Origin: Silene latifolia
Lineage: Eukaryota > Streptophyta > Magnoliopsida > Caryophyllales > Caryophyllaceae
Assembly (NCBI RefSeq): GCF_048544455.1
Contig: NC_133537.1
Span: forward strand, 17,607,541 to 17,671,540
Length of the DNA: 64,000 bases
Reading direction: 5' to 3'
Shown here: positions 11,810 to 21,994 of the stretch, piece by piece
Numbering within the stretch: the stretch's first letter is position 1
Layout of the letters: every line of letters begins with the position of its first letter
The notes under the pieces: model-generated
Told to the model about the DNA's origin: nothing
Database searches by the model: none
The model's input: the letters and a program-made list of their open reading frames with translations, nothing else
Position numbers and translations under genes: made by a program

Positions 11810-13834
11810 ATAGCCACAATGGTTCCTTAACCATCTTTAGGTGTTTTGAATACGGTTTTTGTCCGAAACCTTATACAATCTCAACAGTCATTAATGTAAG
11901 GTCTTACACAAACTTGTGAATTGCATCAAAAACACTTAACTTTACACCCTTAATGCTTCTACAAGCACTTAAGGATAATCTATATGGCTATTTGGTAACT
12001 ATTACTTAAATTCGATTTTGAAACAATTCATCATACTCAAGGTATATGAAGTGTTATACATCATTACTCATTTAATTGATCCGGCAGCAGAAACAAATGG
12101 AATCAATCAAATATGTTCAACTCGATTGAACTAATCATGAATCTTATCAACATAAGACTTCTTACTTGATGCTAATATCATGTAGATTTATCTCCATAAA
12201 TCCGGATATTAAAGATGTATTATAATACTCCATAAGTGTCAAATCATTCCCAATGATCAGTATGTCATCCACATATAAGACTATTTAAAATTTTCGTAAC
12301 TCCCACTAAACTTTATGTATAAACACAACTTCTCGACTTATCGAGAAACGTTTTATAACATGATCAAAACATTGATTCCAACCCATTGATGTCCTACTTA
12401 AGACCCTCTCTTAAGTTTCACATTATCTTAGGATTGCAAGAATCTACAAAACTCTAGACATGTATTGAATACATTCCTTCTAATTGAAGAAGTGGGTTTT
12501 AGATTCACTTGCTATATGTATATCATTATAATGAAACACAATCCCTAAGAAGATCCAAATAGACTTAAGCATTTCAACTAGTGCAAAACCCTTTGCCACC
12601 AATCAAGCTTTGATATCTCTCTTTGATATCCAACAATTCCACTTGGAATTTATTTTGGATTTTCATGGCTCTAAGCCTTGTATTGAGTTGTGACTTAAAC
12701 ACTCTTATTTAAGTCATATGATCATTACTTTCCAGAAGTAACTTGAATCAAACAATTTCTTTGTAAGTTGCAAGCTCTTTACTTTCTAAAAGTAACACGA
12801 ATTCATCATCTTTAACAAGTGATGAGTTTAACCTCCTAGGTTTCGAAGAAACAACGTCATGTAGCCAAGAAAAACCAGTTTCTTGCGACATACAATTTTT
12901 GACATAATTATTTTGTGGCTCTTGAATATTTTCTCCCACTCTGTCTTCTAGAAATAAACTCGTATTCTAGAAAGACAGCTTCACGAGCCATAAACTCGTT
13001 GTAATCATGATTATAGTAAGGAAAAATGAGCATTTGTTTCTTGTGAAAACTTACAAGCATGGTACTCTACCATTTCATATCTCATATGATTCGTTTTAGA
13101 TTTAGTGGGAAAAATAATTTAGACAAAATGATAAAATCCCCAAAAGGATCAAGTAACTCAAAGTAACTTGATTGAAGTCCAAACCATATTGAATAGCGTT
13201 TGATTTCTTTATCCAACCACACATTATCCCATAATGCGTGCTAAGAGAGATTAATTTGTGATACTATATCACGTTTCCTTTGGCTTATATCAAAGTCTTC
13301 ACTTTGATAATCACATCACGACTAAATCGTGATTCTTTGAACTTTTTTAAAGATTTCTCTATTTACCTTATTAAGTGAACACATTAGCGTCAACTTAAAT
13401 CGTTGGTAAAGAAAATGATCAACCTATTATGGATCAATGATTTACAACCTCGATCTCCTTTTCAACCAAAAGGCACGAGACATCTTGCTTTGAATACAAG
13501 ATACACATATACCATAAGATTAACAATCTAATGGTTCCAAGAGTACTCGATAACTCTTTGCGTTCATCATTCCAGAATTTAAGGTTTAATCTCTGGTTAC
13601 CAATTTGAGTCTTGCATCATCTACATGATGTATCATTCTAGTTTGGTTTAGAATATATTCACCTTGATAATGGGCTAGCCATACATCAAATCGTGGTGTA
13701 TAGGATCACAAAAGTGAAACCTCTTTTGTATCTTAACAAGTTTATATTCTTATTTAGAGTTTATGCTCTTAATAGTCATAATTAAGTACAACTATAAACC
13801 CTAAACTAGATTGATTACACAATGACTCTATCTC
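11810..13834 (-). pseudogene. Copia-A pol remnant (reverse transcriptase and integrase regions)
   Basis: This is minus-strand Ty1/copia pol with stops in every frame. The reverse transcriptase signature YVDD is readable at 12264-12275, followed on the minus strand by a recognisable but broken copia thumb region. Upstream, 12748-12939 gives the integrase-to-RT spacer ending in ELATYKEIV, like the common EPxTYKEA. Sequence at about 13260-13450 resembles the copia integrase core in broken frames. It joins the segment at 987-2151 across the CACTA insertion. The 13835 end is where the LINE poly-A begins. Confidence 0.75.
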
Positions 13835-13847
13835 TTTTTTTTTTTTT
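13835..13847 (-). other. LINE poly-A tail (13 T on the plus strand)
   Basis: Thirteen T residues mark the 3' end of the minus-strand LINE where it joins copia-A. This is the hallmark of target-primed reverse transcription. The matching target duplication cannot be checked because the LINE 5' end is not in the window. Confidence 0.8.
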
Positions 13848-13900
13848 GGTAGAAAGTAAGAAATTTCATTAATCCAATAAAGCCCAAGTACAAGATTTTC

Positions 13901-14626
13901 TCAACCATACAACATATTACGAATTGGATTTACCTGTTTTTGTTTCACTGTTACATCAAACTTGACCCTTTGGCAAATTACCTCAGGAGTCCAAACCACC
14001 TGATTAACCCTACAATTATTGCGAGCCCACCAGATGTGATAGACCAGGGCAAGGAAGATGGCTACATACACATCCAGCTTACCAGTGGTCCTGTGCTCCC
14101 TCCACCATTCCAACTGATTTGCCTGCGTTATATTACCATGGCTCCAACCATTAACCTGCTGTAGACATAAATGACTGTATACGCATTCAAAAAAAAGATG
14201 CTCATGACTCTCCTCAGCTACACCACAAAGATCACAGGTTTTGTCAGCTCCAATGTGCATACGAAACAGTCTATCCTTGGTTAACAGACGACCTTGAACC
14301 CATAGCCAGCCAATGAATTGGTGCTTAGGAAAAGCAGCAGAATTCCAAATGCAATGATACCAATCCACAACTGGACAGTTTATACCCAGCCACTGATATC
14401 CTGCAGCTATGGTATAGACACCTTTAGCACTTAACCAATCATTACCAACATACCCAACCAACAATCTATCTTTCACTCTGCAAATACGTCTCCAAGCCCA
14501 ACTACTCCTCTGTGGAGGTTTATAGTCACGCCAAGAGCAATCTTTTATATAAACACAATGCACCCATTTTACCCAAAGATGGTCCTTTTTTTGCATCAGC
14601 CACCAGACATACTTACCAACAGCTGC
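13901..14626 (-). CDS. LINE ORF2 C-terminus with reverse-transcriptase zinc-binding domain
   Basis: This is the C-terminal part of a plant L1-type ORF2 protein, open from the Athila-1 junction at 14626 to the stop at 13901-13903. It starts in KYVWWLMQKKDHLWVKW, typical of plant LINE proteins, and carries the zf-RVT domain with CDLCGVAEESHEHLFFEC (Cys-x2-Cys then His-x4-His and Cys) about halfway. The reading joins in frame to the segment ending at 58042, which gives ...RWNIAA at the break. No endonuclease domain lies in this part. The function known for the family is nucleic-acid binding by the retrotransposition enzyme. Confidence 0.88.
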   Translation of the reverse strand, partial: AAVGKYVWWLMQKKDHLWVKWVHCVYIKDCSWRDYKPPQRSSWAWRRICRVKDRLLVGYVGNDWLSAKGVYTIAAGYQWLGINCPVVDWYHCIWNSAAFPKHQFIGWLWVQGRLLTKDRLFRMHIGADKTCDLCGVAEESHEHLFFECVYSHLCLQQVNGWSHGNITQANQLEWWREHRTTGKLDVYVAIFLALVYHIWWARNNCRVNQVVWTPEVICQRVKFDVTVKQKQVNPIRNMLYG

Positions 14627-16097
14627 TGATACGTGCTTTTTATATAGTCTTTTTAGCCTATTTCAGCACGTATTTCTATGCTTTTTTATACTGTTTTTAT
14701 AGTATTTTTCCCCAAATTGGCTACTTTGGTTCGTTTTGTCCATTTTGTAGAAATGAACGCGAAAGTAGTAGAATCGTGCCCTTTTTCGTCCTTTTTGCAT
14801 GCATTTAGAGGAGACGGGATTTTTCCAGAGTAAGATACTACGTTTGGAAGCGTCAAGGCATGAATTACGAGGCAGTCGGTGACGGACTTGAGCTGAAATG
14901 AAGATAAAGGACTCGATCGAGCAGTTTTTCCACTCGATCGAGTGGTTTCTACGTCCCAGGATGGTCGATCGAGTAGAATTCTACTCGATCCTCAAGCTGC
15001 AGAAAGACGAGTTACTCGATCGAGTAACTTTCTACTCGATCGAGTAGATTTGCTGAGGTGTTTGCTCGATCGAGTGGTTTCATTCCACTCGATCGAGTGG
15101 TTTCGCTGTTATGGGCTTTTATTTAGCCCGTGTTATGTTTTATTTCGTTAAACTTAATTATTTTCTATTTAAGCAAGCTTGAGTTATGTCATTAGCAGGA
15201 GGTTTTACTCACTACTTAGCTTTTATCAACTTTACTGCGTTAAACATTCTTCTTCACTGTAACTTTTACCTTTGGGGTTATTATTGCTCGGATTCGATTG
15301 TTCTTTACGCCGGATTCGCTTGATTGTAATTCCTTTCTCTTCTCTTAATAATAATTAATCTTTTGTTGCTTTAATTCTTCGTTTCGTTACATTTATTTCT
15401 CTGCCCTAATTTACTCTTTATGCAATTTGTTTGCTATTTCATAATGTTTACTGCTGGAAATTTATCTGCTGTTAGTTTAATTAGCGACATGAGTAGCTAA
15501 ACCCCTTCATGTTGGGATTAAGGGATCTGCGGTAGGAATGTGACGATGTAGTGAATGAATTAGATGAATTAATTATGAGATTCTGTCACCATAGCAATTT
15601 AACTGTATTTATCGACTTAGTTGAGTGCACGCTTATGAGTTATCCTTTAATCTGGCTAAAATTAATCCTAGATCGAAAGATTGGACTAAATAGGCCTGCT
15701 ATGAACAGTAGACTACCCTGACGAGAATGAAAGTTAAGTTAGTGGTATTTTAGGATAGAAAGTGGACCGAAAGGACCTTTCAACATCCGTCTTACATTAA
15801 TTCGTCTGAGTCATTTACAGCTGAGTCACTGGACTACCGTAGTGAACCGAAATCTTGACATGTCCCTCTCTATCTGATAGTTTTATCCTTATTTCTTGCT
15901 TTTATTGCTCTTACCTCTATTTCTCTTCCTTTCAACTTCATAGTTTAGAAAACAATTCAAACAACCCCCCCCCATTTGTGACCAAATAGACGGACTTCTA
16001 CAGATATCTTGCCTCCCTGTGGAGATCGACCTGGCTTCCCTAGCTATATAGTTAGTTTAGTTAGTTTATTTTTGACAGGTACACGACAGACGTGTCA
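14627..16097 (+). repeat. Athila-1 5' LTR
   Basis: This is a direct repeat of 56574-58041. It contains a CTCGATCGAG cluster at 14911-15100. It starts TGATACG and ends CGTGTCA. No open frame of note lies within it. Confidence 0.95.
14911..15100. repeat. CTCGATCGAG palindrome cluster, Athila-1 5' LTR
   Basis: Seven copies of TCGATCGAG plus one half-site lie in 190 bases. Several extend to long perfect palindromes: 15010-15029 (20 bp), 15031-15048 (18 bp), and a 24-bp one at 14967-14990 formed by two facing half-sites around GAATTC. Confidence 0.95.
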
Positions 16098-16102
16098 AAT
16101 TT

Positions 16103-16120
16103 TGGCGTCGTTGCCGGGGA
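16103..16120 (+). other. Athila-1 primer binding site (tRNA-Asp type)
   Basis: TGGCGTCGTTGCCGGGGA lies 5 bases after the LTR. It matches the complement of the plant tRNA-Asp 3' end, TGGCGCCGTTGCCGGGGA, with one mismatch. tRNA-Asp is the usual Athila primer. Confidence 0.9.
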
Positions 16121-16210
16121 GGCAATTGCCCTATTTGTTTTCGTTCCGTTTATTTTATCCGTCTCAGGGAATTCCTATTCCTTGAGGCAGTTCTTATTCA
16201 TTTTCTTTCA

Positions 16211-17466
16211 ATGTTGTTTATGCCCAGGTCAGACAGGTTTGAACTAGTTTCAGCTGATTCAGAGCCACAGAGATTATTCAGGCATAGACTCCGTCTGCAA
16301 AGGAAATCGCGAAAGGAAGACTTGAGTACTTTCGAGCCAGAGCTACATCACTCTCTTTTCGAAGAAGATAGTTCGATTTCTACAGTAAAGATGCCTAAGC
16401 TTTCCAGTCATTCAGTGCCTATAGCATCCTCTATTCCGAAGGGTTTCAATCTCCAAACTGAGGATGGGAATACATTCGACATCCGTCCTTCTTATATTAA
16501 TCTGGTGGAGAGGAATATCTATAGAGGTGTGGCTGGTGACGACTCGAGGAAGCACATGGAGGTCTTTACAAACTATTGTTCTACTATCTCAGCCACTAGG
16601 GGGTAACTCAAGACAAGATTAAGGAAGTTTTATTTCCTTTCTCTTTAGCTGATTCAGCCAGGGAGTAGCTGACTGACTTGGACCGCACAGCTGCTGGGGT
16701 TACAGATTGGGAGTCTCTTGCTCTTGCCTTTTACAAGAGATATTTCCCTCCACAGCGCACCAATCTGCTGAGGGCCAAGATTACTAGTTTCAGGTAGGCT
16801 CCCGATGAAAGCTTTTATGAGGCGTGGTCACGATTCAAGAAGTTGGTGAGGTCTATTCCTCACCATGGTTTTGACCCATGGTTTCTAGCTAATCAGTTCT
16901 ACAATGGGCTGTATGACGACCACAGAGCCATACTTGATGCGGCATCTAGTGGGAGATTCCAAGAGAATACCGATGATGATAAAGGATGGTCCCTTATTGA
17001 AGAGATGGCGAATCACAGTGCTGAGTATGGAAACCCGAGGGATGGGATTAGAACAGTTCATGCAGTCGATAAGCAGGTTGTGGCTCAGCTGGAAGCCATG
17101 AATGCTAGATTCGACAAGTTGGAGTTACAAGCTGTTGGGGAGCCTCAGACGGTCCATGTTCTTACTAGAGGAGAGACCGTTTCATGTGAGAGATGTGGGG
17201 GTAATGATGGCCACACTGCTGTTGGCTGTCTTGTAGAGAAGGAACAAGTCCTTGCCTTTCAGCAATATAGGCATGAAGGAGGTTCCTATTACAATAATCA
17301 AGGGGCAGTCCATACCAATTTGAGGTGGACTAGTCAAAATGTGCTCAATCCTACACCGCCTCCGCCCTAGCAGCAGCCTTATGTTCCTCCACATAAGAAT
17401 CAACAAGGCTTTCAAAAGCCTCCTTCCTTTACTCCTCCTAACCACGGTGCATCATCTTCCGGTGGG
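16211..17466 (+). pseudogene. Athila-1 gag (capsid part), with frameshift and stops
   Basis: This is an Athila gag-like region. The first frame, 16211-16606, gives FNLQTEDGNTFDIRPSYINL. After a one-base shift in a G run at about 16600 the reading continues with WESLALAFYKRYFPPQRTN and FYEAWSRFKKLVRSIPHHGF, typical retrotransposon gag motifs. A zinc-knuckle variant CERCGGNDGHTAVGC (Cys-x2-Cys-x5-His-x4-Cys, one residue longer than normal) lies at about 17186. In-frame TAG codons near 16665, 16797 and 17368 replace expected Trp or Gln codons, as C-to-T or G-to-A change would make. It runs in frame into the 17467 ORF. Confidence 0.85.
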
Positions 17467-19248
17467 GTGAGTGAAATTGGTGAGCTTAAGTCTATGTTGC
17501 AAGCTTTTACAAAGCAGTTTCAGCTGAGTGATCAACAGAAAGATGCGTCCATAAAGGCACTTAAAACTCAAGTTGCCCAACTAGCCTTGAACCAATCTTC
17601 AACAAAGCAGGGTCAATTACCGACTCAAAATGAGAAGAATCCACATGAGACGGTAAATTTCATCAATCTGAGAAGCGGTCGTTCATATGAGGGACCGGAA
17701 ATGCAAAAATCAGACCCGAGGAAGGCTATAACTGATGATGAACAGTGTTCTGTCGAAGAAATTGAGCTCACGGCAAAGCAAGTGCTCGATCGACTGGTTT
17801 CTGGAGGTCGATCGAGCAGATTTGATGAAGAAAGTGGTCGATCGAGTGAAAATTCCACTCGATCGAGTGAACAAGAAAATGGTACTGTTCGATCAAGTAG
17901 TTTTTCTACTCGATCGAGTGAACAAGAAAGTGGAGTTGCTCGATCGAGTGAAAATTTCACTCGATCGAGTGATATTGATGAAGATTCTACTCGATCGAAT
18001 GGGTATATTGGTCGATCGAGTAGTTTTGATGACGGGAAGCTTATTCGAGAGCCTGCTAGTGCTCGTTTAAGCGATAAATCACTGGAAAGACTTCGTTCGA
18101 GAGGTAAGAAGCGTCCAAAGGATACAGAACTTGCACCGGAAGATACATTGGAAGAGAGAAACAAGGGACTCGAGATACCTATCATGGTTCCCTTCCCGAG
18201 GCGTCTGCAGAATTCTAAAGCTACTCAACAATTCGGCAAATTTGTCGAACTTCTGAAAAGCTTAGAATTCACTGTGTCGTTTATCGAGTTGCTGACAAAG
18301 GTACCCTCTTATCTTAAGTATATGAAAGAAATTTTATCGCGTAAGAGGAATATTAGTGATAGTGAGACCGTAGCTTTGACTGAGATGGGGTCAGCCCTAT
18401 TTCAAAATAAGTTACCTCCTAAGCAGTCAGACCCGGGTAGTTTTTCAATTCCGTGTCATATCGGTACCTATTTGATTGATAACGCGCTATGCGATCTAGG
18501 CGCTAGCGTGAGTGTCTTACTGCTGTCTCTGGCTAAGAGACTTGGTTTGACAAAGCTGAATTGCACCAATATGATAGTCCAGATGGCCGACCGTAGTATA
18601 TCACGGCCACTAGGTATAGTAGAAGACGTACCTGTGAGGATCGGGAGGTTCTTTATTCCCGTTGATTTCATTGTCTTAAACATCCCCGAAGATGCACACA
18701 CCCCTATTATTTTAGGGAGACCATTTTTGTCCACTGCCCGTGCAGTTATCGACGTTGGGGGGAAGACTTTGACCTTTCAGGTAGGGGATGAGAAGCTGAT
18801 TTTTCATCAGTCTAAGTCCCGGAGGGCTCCCATGCAAGCTCAGCCTTGCAATGCTCTCTCTTCTATTGACTCTATTATTGACACTCCAGTTGAAAATTTG
18901 GAGTATTGTGCTGCAATTGTTACCCCTCCGCCTCAGACTGAGAGCAAAAAGGAGGAAAGTTCGTCTGTTTTCCTTACTACAGGTACAGATGAAAGCAATG
19001 AAGGAGCTGTCAAAGGATGTTGTGCAACTGCTGTCAATCAAATTGGAAGTAAGGATGCTAAAGACGGTGATAGAGGAGCAAGGATGAGGAAAGTTCGTGC
19101 TTATGTGAATGTGAACTATTCCCTTCCTAGAGAATTAAATGATTCAAATTCAAGCTTATGGAAGCTGAAGAGGACAATCAACGTTGCTGAGATGAGGTCC
19201 TCCAGTCAGGAGCCCTCCAAGGGGCTACTGAATTGCATTGGAAAATGA
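17467..19248 (+). CDS. Athila-1 gag C-terminus and aspartic protease, 593 residues
   Basis: This is an open frame continuing gag. Residues 1-50 form a coiled-coil-like segment (LKSMLQAFTKQFQL). Residues about 105-190 are a low-complexity linker rich in RSS, TRSS and GRSS, encoded by the palindrome cluster at 17785-18023. The retropepsin covers about residues 310-450, with active site CDLGASVSVL (Athila elements have DLGAS in place of DTG/DSG), VQMADRSISRPLG, and ILGRPFLSTARAVIDV. The frame ends in LLNCIGK, where pol would follow in a complete Athila. Non-coding DNA follows instead. The Met at 17467 is an internal codon after the last gag stop, not a natural start. Confidence 0.88.
   Translation: MSEIGELKSMLQAFTKQFQLSDQQKDASIKALKTQVAQLALNQSSTKQGQLPTQNEKNPHETVNFINLRSGRSYEGPEMQKSDPRKAITDDEQCSVEEIELTAKQVLDRLVSGGRSSRFDEESGRSSENSTRSSEQENGTVRSSSFSTRSSEQESGVARSSENFTRSSDIDEDSTRSNGYIGRSSSFDDGKLIREPASARLSDKSLERLRSRGKKRPKDTELAPEDTLEERNKGLEIPIMVPFPRRLQNSKATQQFGKFVELLKSLEFTVSFIELLTKVPSYLKYMKEILSRKRNISDSETVALTEMGSALFQNKLPPKQSDPGSFSIPCHIGTYLIDNALCDLGASVSVLLLSLAKRLGLTKLNCTNMIVQMADRSISRPLGIVEDVPVRIGRFFIPVDFIVLNIPEDAHTPIILGRPFLSTARAVIDVGGKTLTFQVGDEKLIFHQSKSRRAPMQAQPCNALSSIDSIIDTPVENLEYCAAIVTPPPQTESKKEESSSVFLTTGTDESNEGAVKGCCATAVNQIGSKDAKDGDRGARMRKVRAYVNVNYSLPRELNDSNSSLWKLKRTINVAEMRSSSQEPSKGLLNCIGK
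17785..18023. repeat. CTCGATCGAG cluster inside the Athila-1 gag-protease linker
   Basis: Ten copies of nTCGATCnAn, six with an exact core, lie within coding DNA in 240 bases, all in the codon phase that gives Arg-Ser. The same motif fills the LTRs, where it codes for nothing. Confidence 0.95.
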
Positions 19249-19467
19249 GCGGGGAAATGCCCCGTGTAACATCTTGTAATAAATAATTTTTGAATTTTCC
19301 GTTGAATTTGTTATATTACTTTTAATTAGGACAATTAGTTTATAGACTGTTTTTAGCGTAGAATTAAGACTATAGACTGTTCCTATGCGTATTTGGTATT
19401 TTGGGATATTTTTGTGCGTGTTTTTATGCAGGTTTGGGGAAGTTTTACGCATTCCAAGGGAAGAATT
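19249..19467 (+). other. Athila-1 spacer after gag-protease
   Basis: This is an AT-rich non-coding stretch up to the Tat-2 insertion. A splice-acceptor-like TTTTTATGCAG lies at about 19430. No reverse transcriptase start is present. GAATT at 19463-19467 is the left copy of the Tat-2 target duplication. Confidence 0.7.
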
Positions 19468-20125
19468 TGTAACAGCAAATTTGTATTGCGATAACTGAAA
19501 TACAAAACAAGGAAACAATTATATTTTATTAATAAATATCAAAAGTACGTGTACAATCTCTAATGTATCCTCTGATTCTAATATGCCGTAAGGGGTACGT
19601 GTACGGGGTACACGTGAGGGGTGCGCGTGTAGACAAATTTAATTGCTCTACACGCGATGTAGATTTGATTTCTTGAGAGGGTCGCGATGACTTGAATCTC
19701 TCTTGAAGGTTTGAATTTGTGATTGAATCTTCAGCGCAGGCGACACGATTTGATGTGCTTGTGACTGCTTGCAATGATTTTGATAGAGAGGATTCGTAGG
19801 AATTTTGTACCTTGTTCTCTCTAGCTCCTTTGCAATTATGAATTTTCAATCCTTTGAATGAATGAGGAGAGCTCTATTTATAGAGTTTCAAATCCCCTTG
19901 TTGGACTTTGATGGTCACAGGCCCATTTGTGGGTTTATTAGCAACTTGGCCCAAATTTGATTCTTTTTGAGTTTACTGATCCGAATAACTCCTCTGTAAT
20001 CCGAATCGACCCATATTTCATTTAATCGGGACAAAATAATTAAATTAAGTTAAAATTTGGTATTAACTCAAAATAATTAATTTATTTTATTTACTCGGCA
20101 CATTAATAAATTTTCCGTGCCTACA
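19468..20125 (-). repeat. Tat-2 3' LTR
   Basis: This is a direct repeat of 52221-52878. The purine tract GAGAGGGCAATT (minus strand, 20126-20137) abuts it, which identifies it as the 3' LTR of the minus-strand element. Confidence 0.93.
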
Positions 20126-20179
20126 AATTGCCCTCTCGAGACCTTGTCACGTGCACCTCCTGGTGTCTTGACGTGGCGG

Positions 20180-20567
20180 GGTCTTGATTCATTTTGCTTT
20201 GACTTGGGAGTCGATGATGAGCACCTTAAAACTTATCGCCAAGGTAGCTCTACTTGATTTGACTTGGAAGTCGATGATAAGCACCCTAACTTGCCGCGAG
20301 GGTAACCTTCTATCTAGTAGTGTCACCCTGTCATTATCTAACTTGGCGGGTGAATTTGTATTTGACTTGAAAGTCAACAGGTACCCAAACTTGTCGTAAG
20401 GATGACCCATCTTTTTTGACGTCACTCTATCATTTTTTGATTTGGCGAATGACCAGTCGTGAGAGAGAGAGCTCATTTGAATTTTTTTCTTGACTTGGAA
20501 GTCGAATGGCGTACCCAAACTTGTCGTAAGAGTAGTAGCTTCATTTTAATTTGTATAACTTGGAAAT
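20180..20567 (-). repeat. Tat-2 3' region: degenerate tandem repeats, split by Athila-4
   Basis: Four or more diverged copies of a unit with TTGACTTGGAAGTCGA and then AACTTGTCGTAAGG lie at about 20200, 20259, 20360 and 20490, spaced 60-130 bases. GACTTGGAAGTC is a small inverted repeat. Athila-4 inserted within one unit, whose remainder, AAATCAACGGC, follows at 30099. Confidence 0.75.
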
Positions 20568-21955
20568 TGACACGTCTGTCGCGTACCTGTCAAAAATAAC
20601 CAACTGGCTCTAACTAATATAGCTAGGGAAGTCGGGTCGAATCCACAGAGAGGTAGGAATTTGTCGGCTAAATTCAAGTTCGTCTAAGTAACCAAATTGG
20701 GGGTTTATGAAATGTGATTTCTAAACTAAGAGAATAAGGAAAGAGGAATAAAGGAAGGAGTTTAACAGATAAAAGAGAATAGCTAAGACAAATCGGTTCA
20801 CCATAATTATCCGGTCGAGTAATCTAGGTCCCGTGTCAATGCAAAGACGGTCTAAGGGGTAGCGAACGTCACCTTTCGGTCCTTAATTCACCCTAAAATG
20901 TAAACAGTTTAACTTTCGCCCTCGCTGCAATATTCTATTGTTCGCTACTAGTCTGCCTCTTCCAACCTTTCGGTCTAGGTTAAGGTCCACCAAGAATAAG
21001 GGTCTAATTGCGTCGACTCAATTAGGCAATTACAATTAATTGTAGCATTTAAACAACAAAGACTAAGATCGATATTAACCTAGTAGATCGATTACTCTCC
21101 CTTCAAATCATGGGTTCCCTATAGTCTTAGCATAGGAAATTAGCTACTCATAATCGTCGGATTAACAATTACGATAACTGAATAATTAAAACTAAGCATG
21201 ATAACAAACTATTAAGAGATCGATTGAACAATTATAGAGCAAAGAGAGAAAAGGAATTAAAAGCAGTAAATATGATTAAGAAATAAATTAAATTGATAAT
21301 ACCGAATCTGAGTGACAAAATGTAGAGAATAGAAATCCAAGAACAGTAACAAGAGTAGCAGTCGAAAATGTACGTCGTGAAGTGATAGCAGTAACGTGAT
21401 GTTCTCCTCAGTCTTATACTGAAAAATTGTCTTAAACCTAATCTATGGACTGATTACAAAAGCCCATAAAAGATTAGACGGAAATAAACCAAAAACACAC
21501 GAAATCCCCTCGATCGAGCAGAGAGATTACTCGATCGAACTCTATGTCACTCGATCGAGCTAGAACTACCTCTCGATCGAGCACTGCTTGCTGAACCTCC
21601 TCGATCGACTCCTTAAACTGGTCGATCGACCAGTTTTGAGTGTATAAAGCATTCGATCGAGCAGTAAACCACTCGATCGAGCTATATAGGCGCATCAGGA
21701 CTTGAATTTCTTCCTTTACTCAGCTCATACGTCCTCCAAGTGTAAGATTCCTAAACTCCGGCTCCTTATTTCCCATGAATGCATACAATTGGGACAATTA
21801 AGGCTCGATTTAGCTCCTCCTCGGTCAATTCCTGCAAATTACGATAAACGGACCAAAGTAGGATATTCGGGGGTATTTGTAGCCAGAAGCTACATAAAAA
21901 GCACAGAAATGCGTGTAAAAATGAGGTGAAAACCTTATATAAAAGACACGCATCA
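20568..21955 (-). repeat. Athila-4 3' LTR with palindrome cluster
   Basis: This is a direct repeat of 28709-30096. The CTCGATCGAG cluster is at 21508-21683 with eight copies, including a 22-bp perfect palindrome at 21615-21636 centred on GGTCGATCGACC. Confidence 0.95.
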
Positions 21956-21994
21956 AATCTCCCCAAACCAAACCTTTGCTTGTCCCCAAGCAAA
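21956..21994 (-). promoter_or_regulatory. Athila-4 polypurine tract and adjacent hairpin
   Basis: On the minus strand a perfect 8-bp hairpin (arms TTTGCTTG and CAAGCAAA, loop GGGA; 21975-21994) is followed by GGTTTGGTTTGGGGAGATT abutting the LTR. The purine tract primes plus-strand DNA synthesis in this class. The hairpin's role is unknown. Confidence 0.8.

Noticed and set aside
17625-18185. Long minus-strand frame with LDRV repeats opposite the gag-protease linker
   Set aside because: It is a shadow of the palindromic motif, which is open on both strands. No family motifs, and wrong strand for the element.
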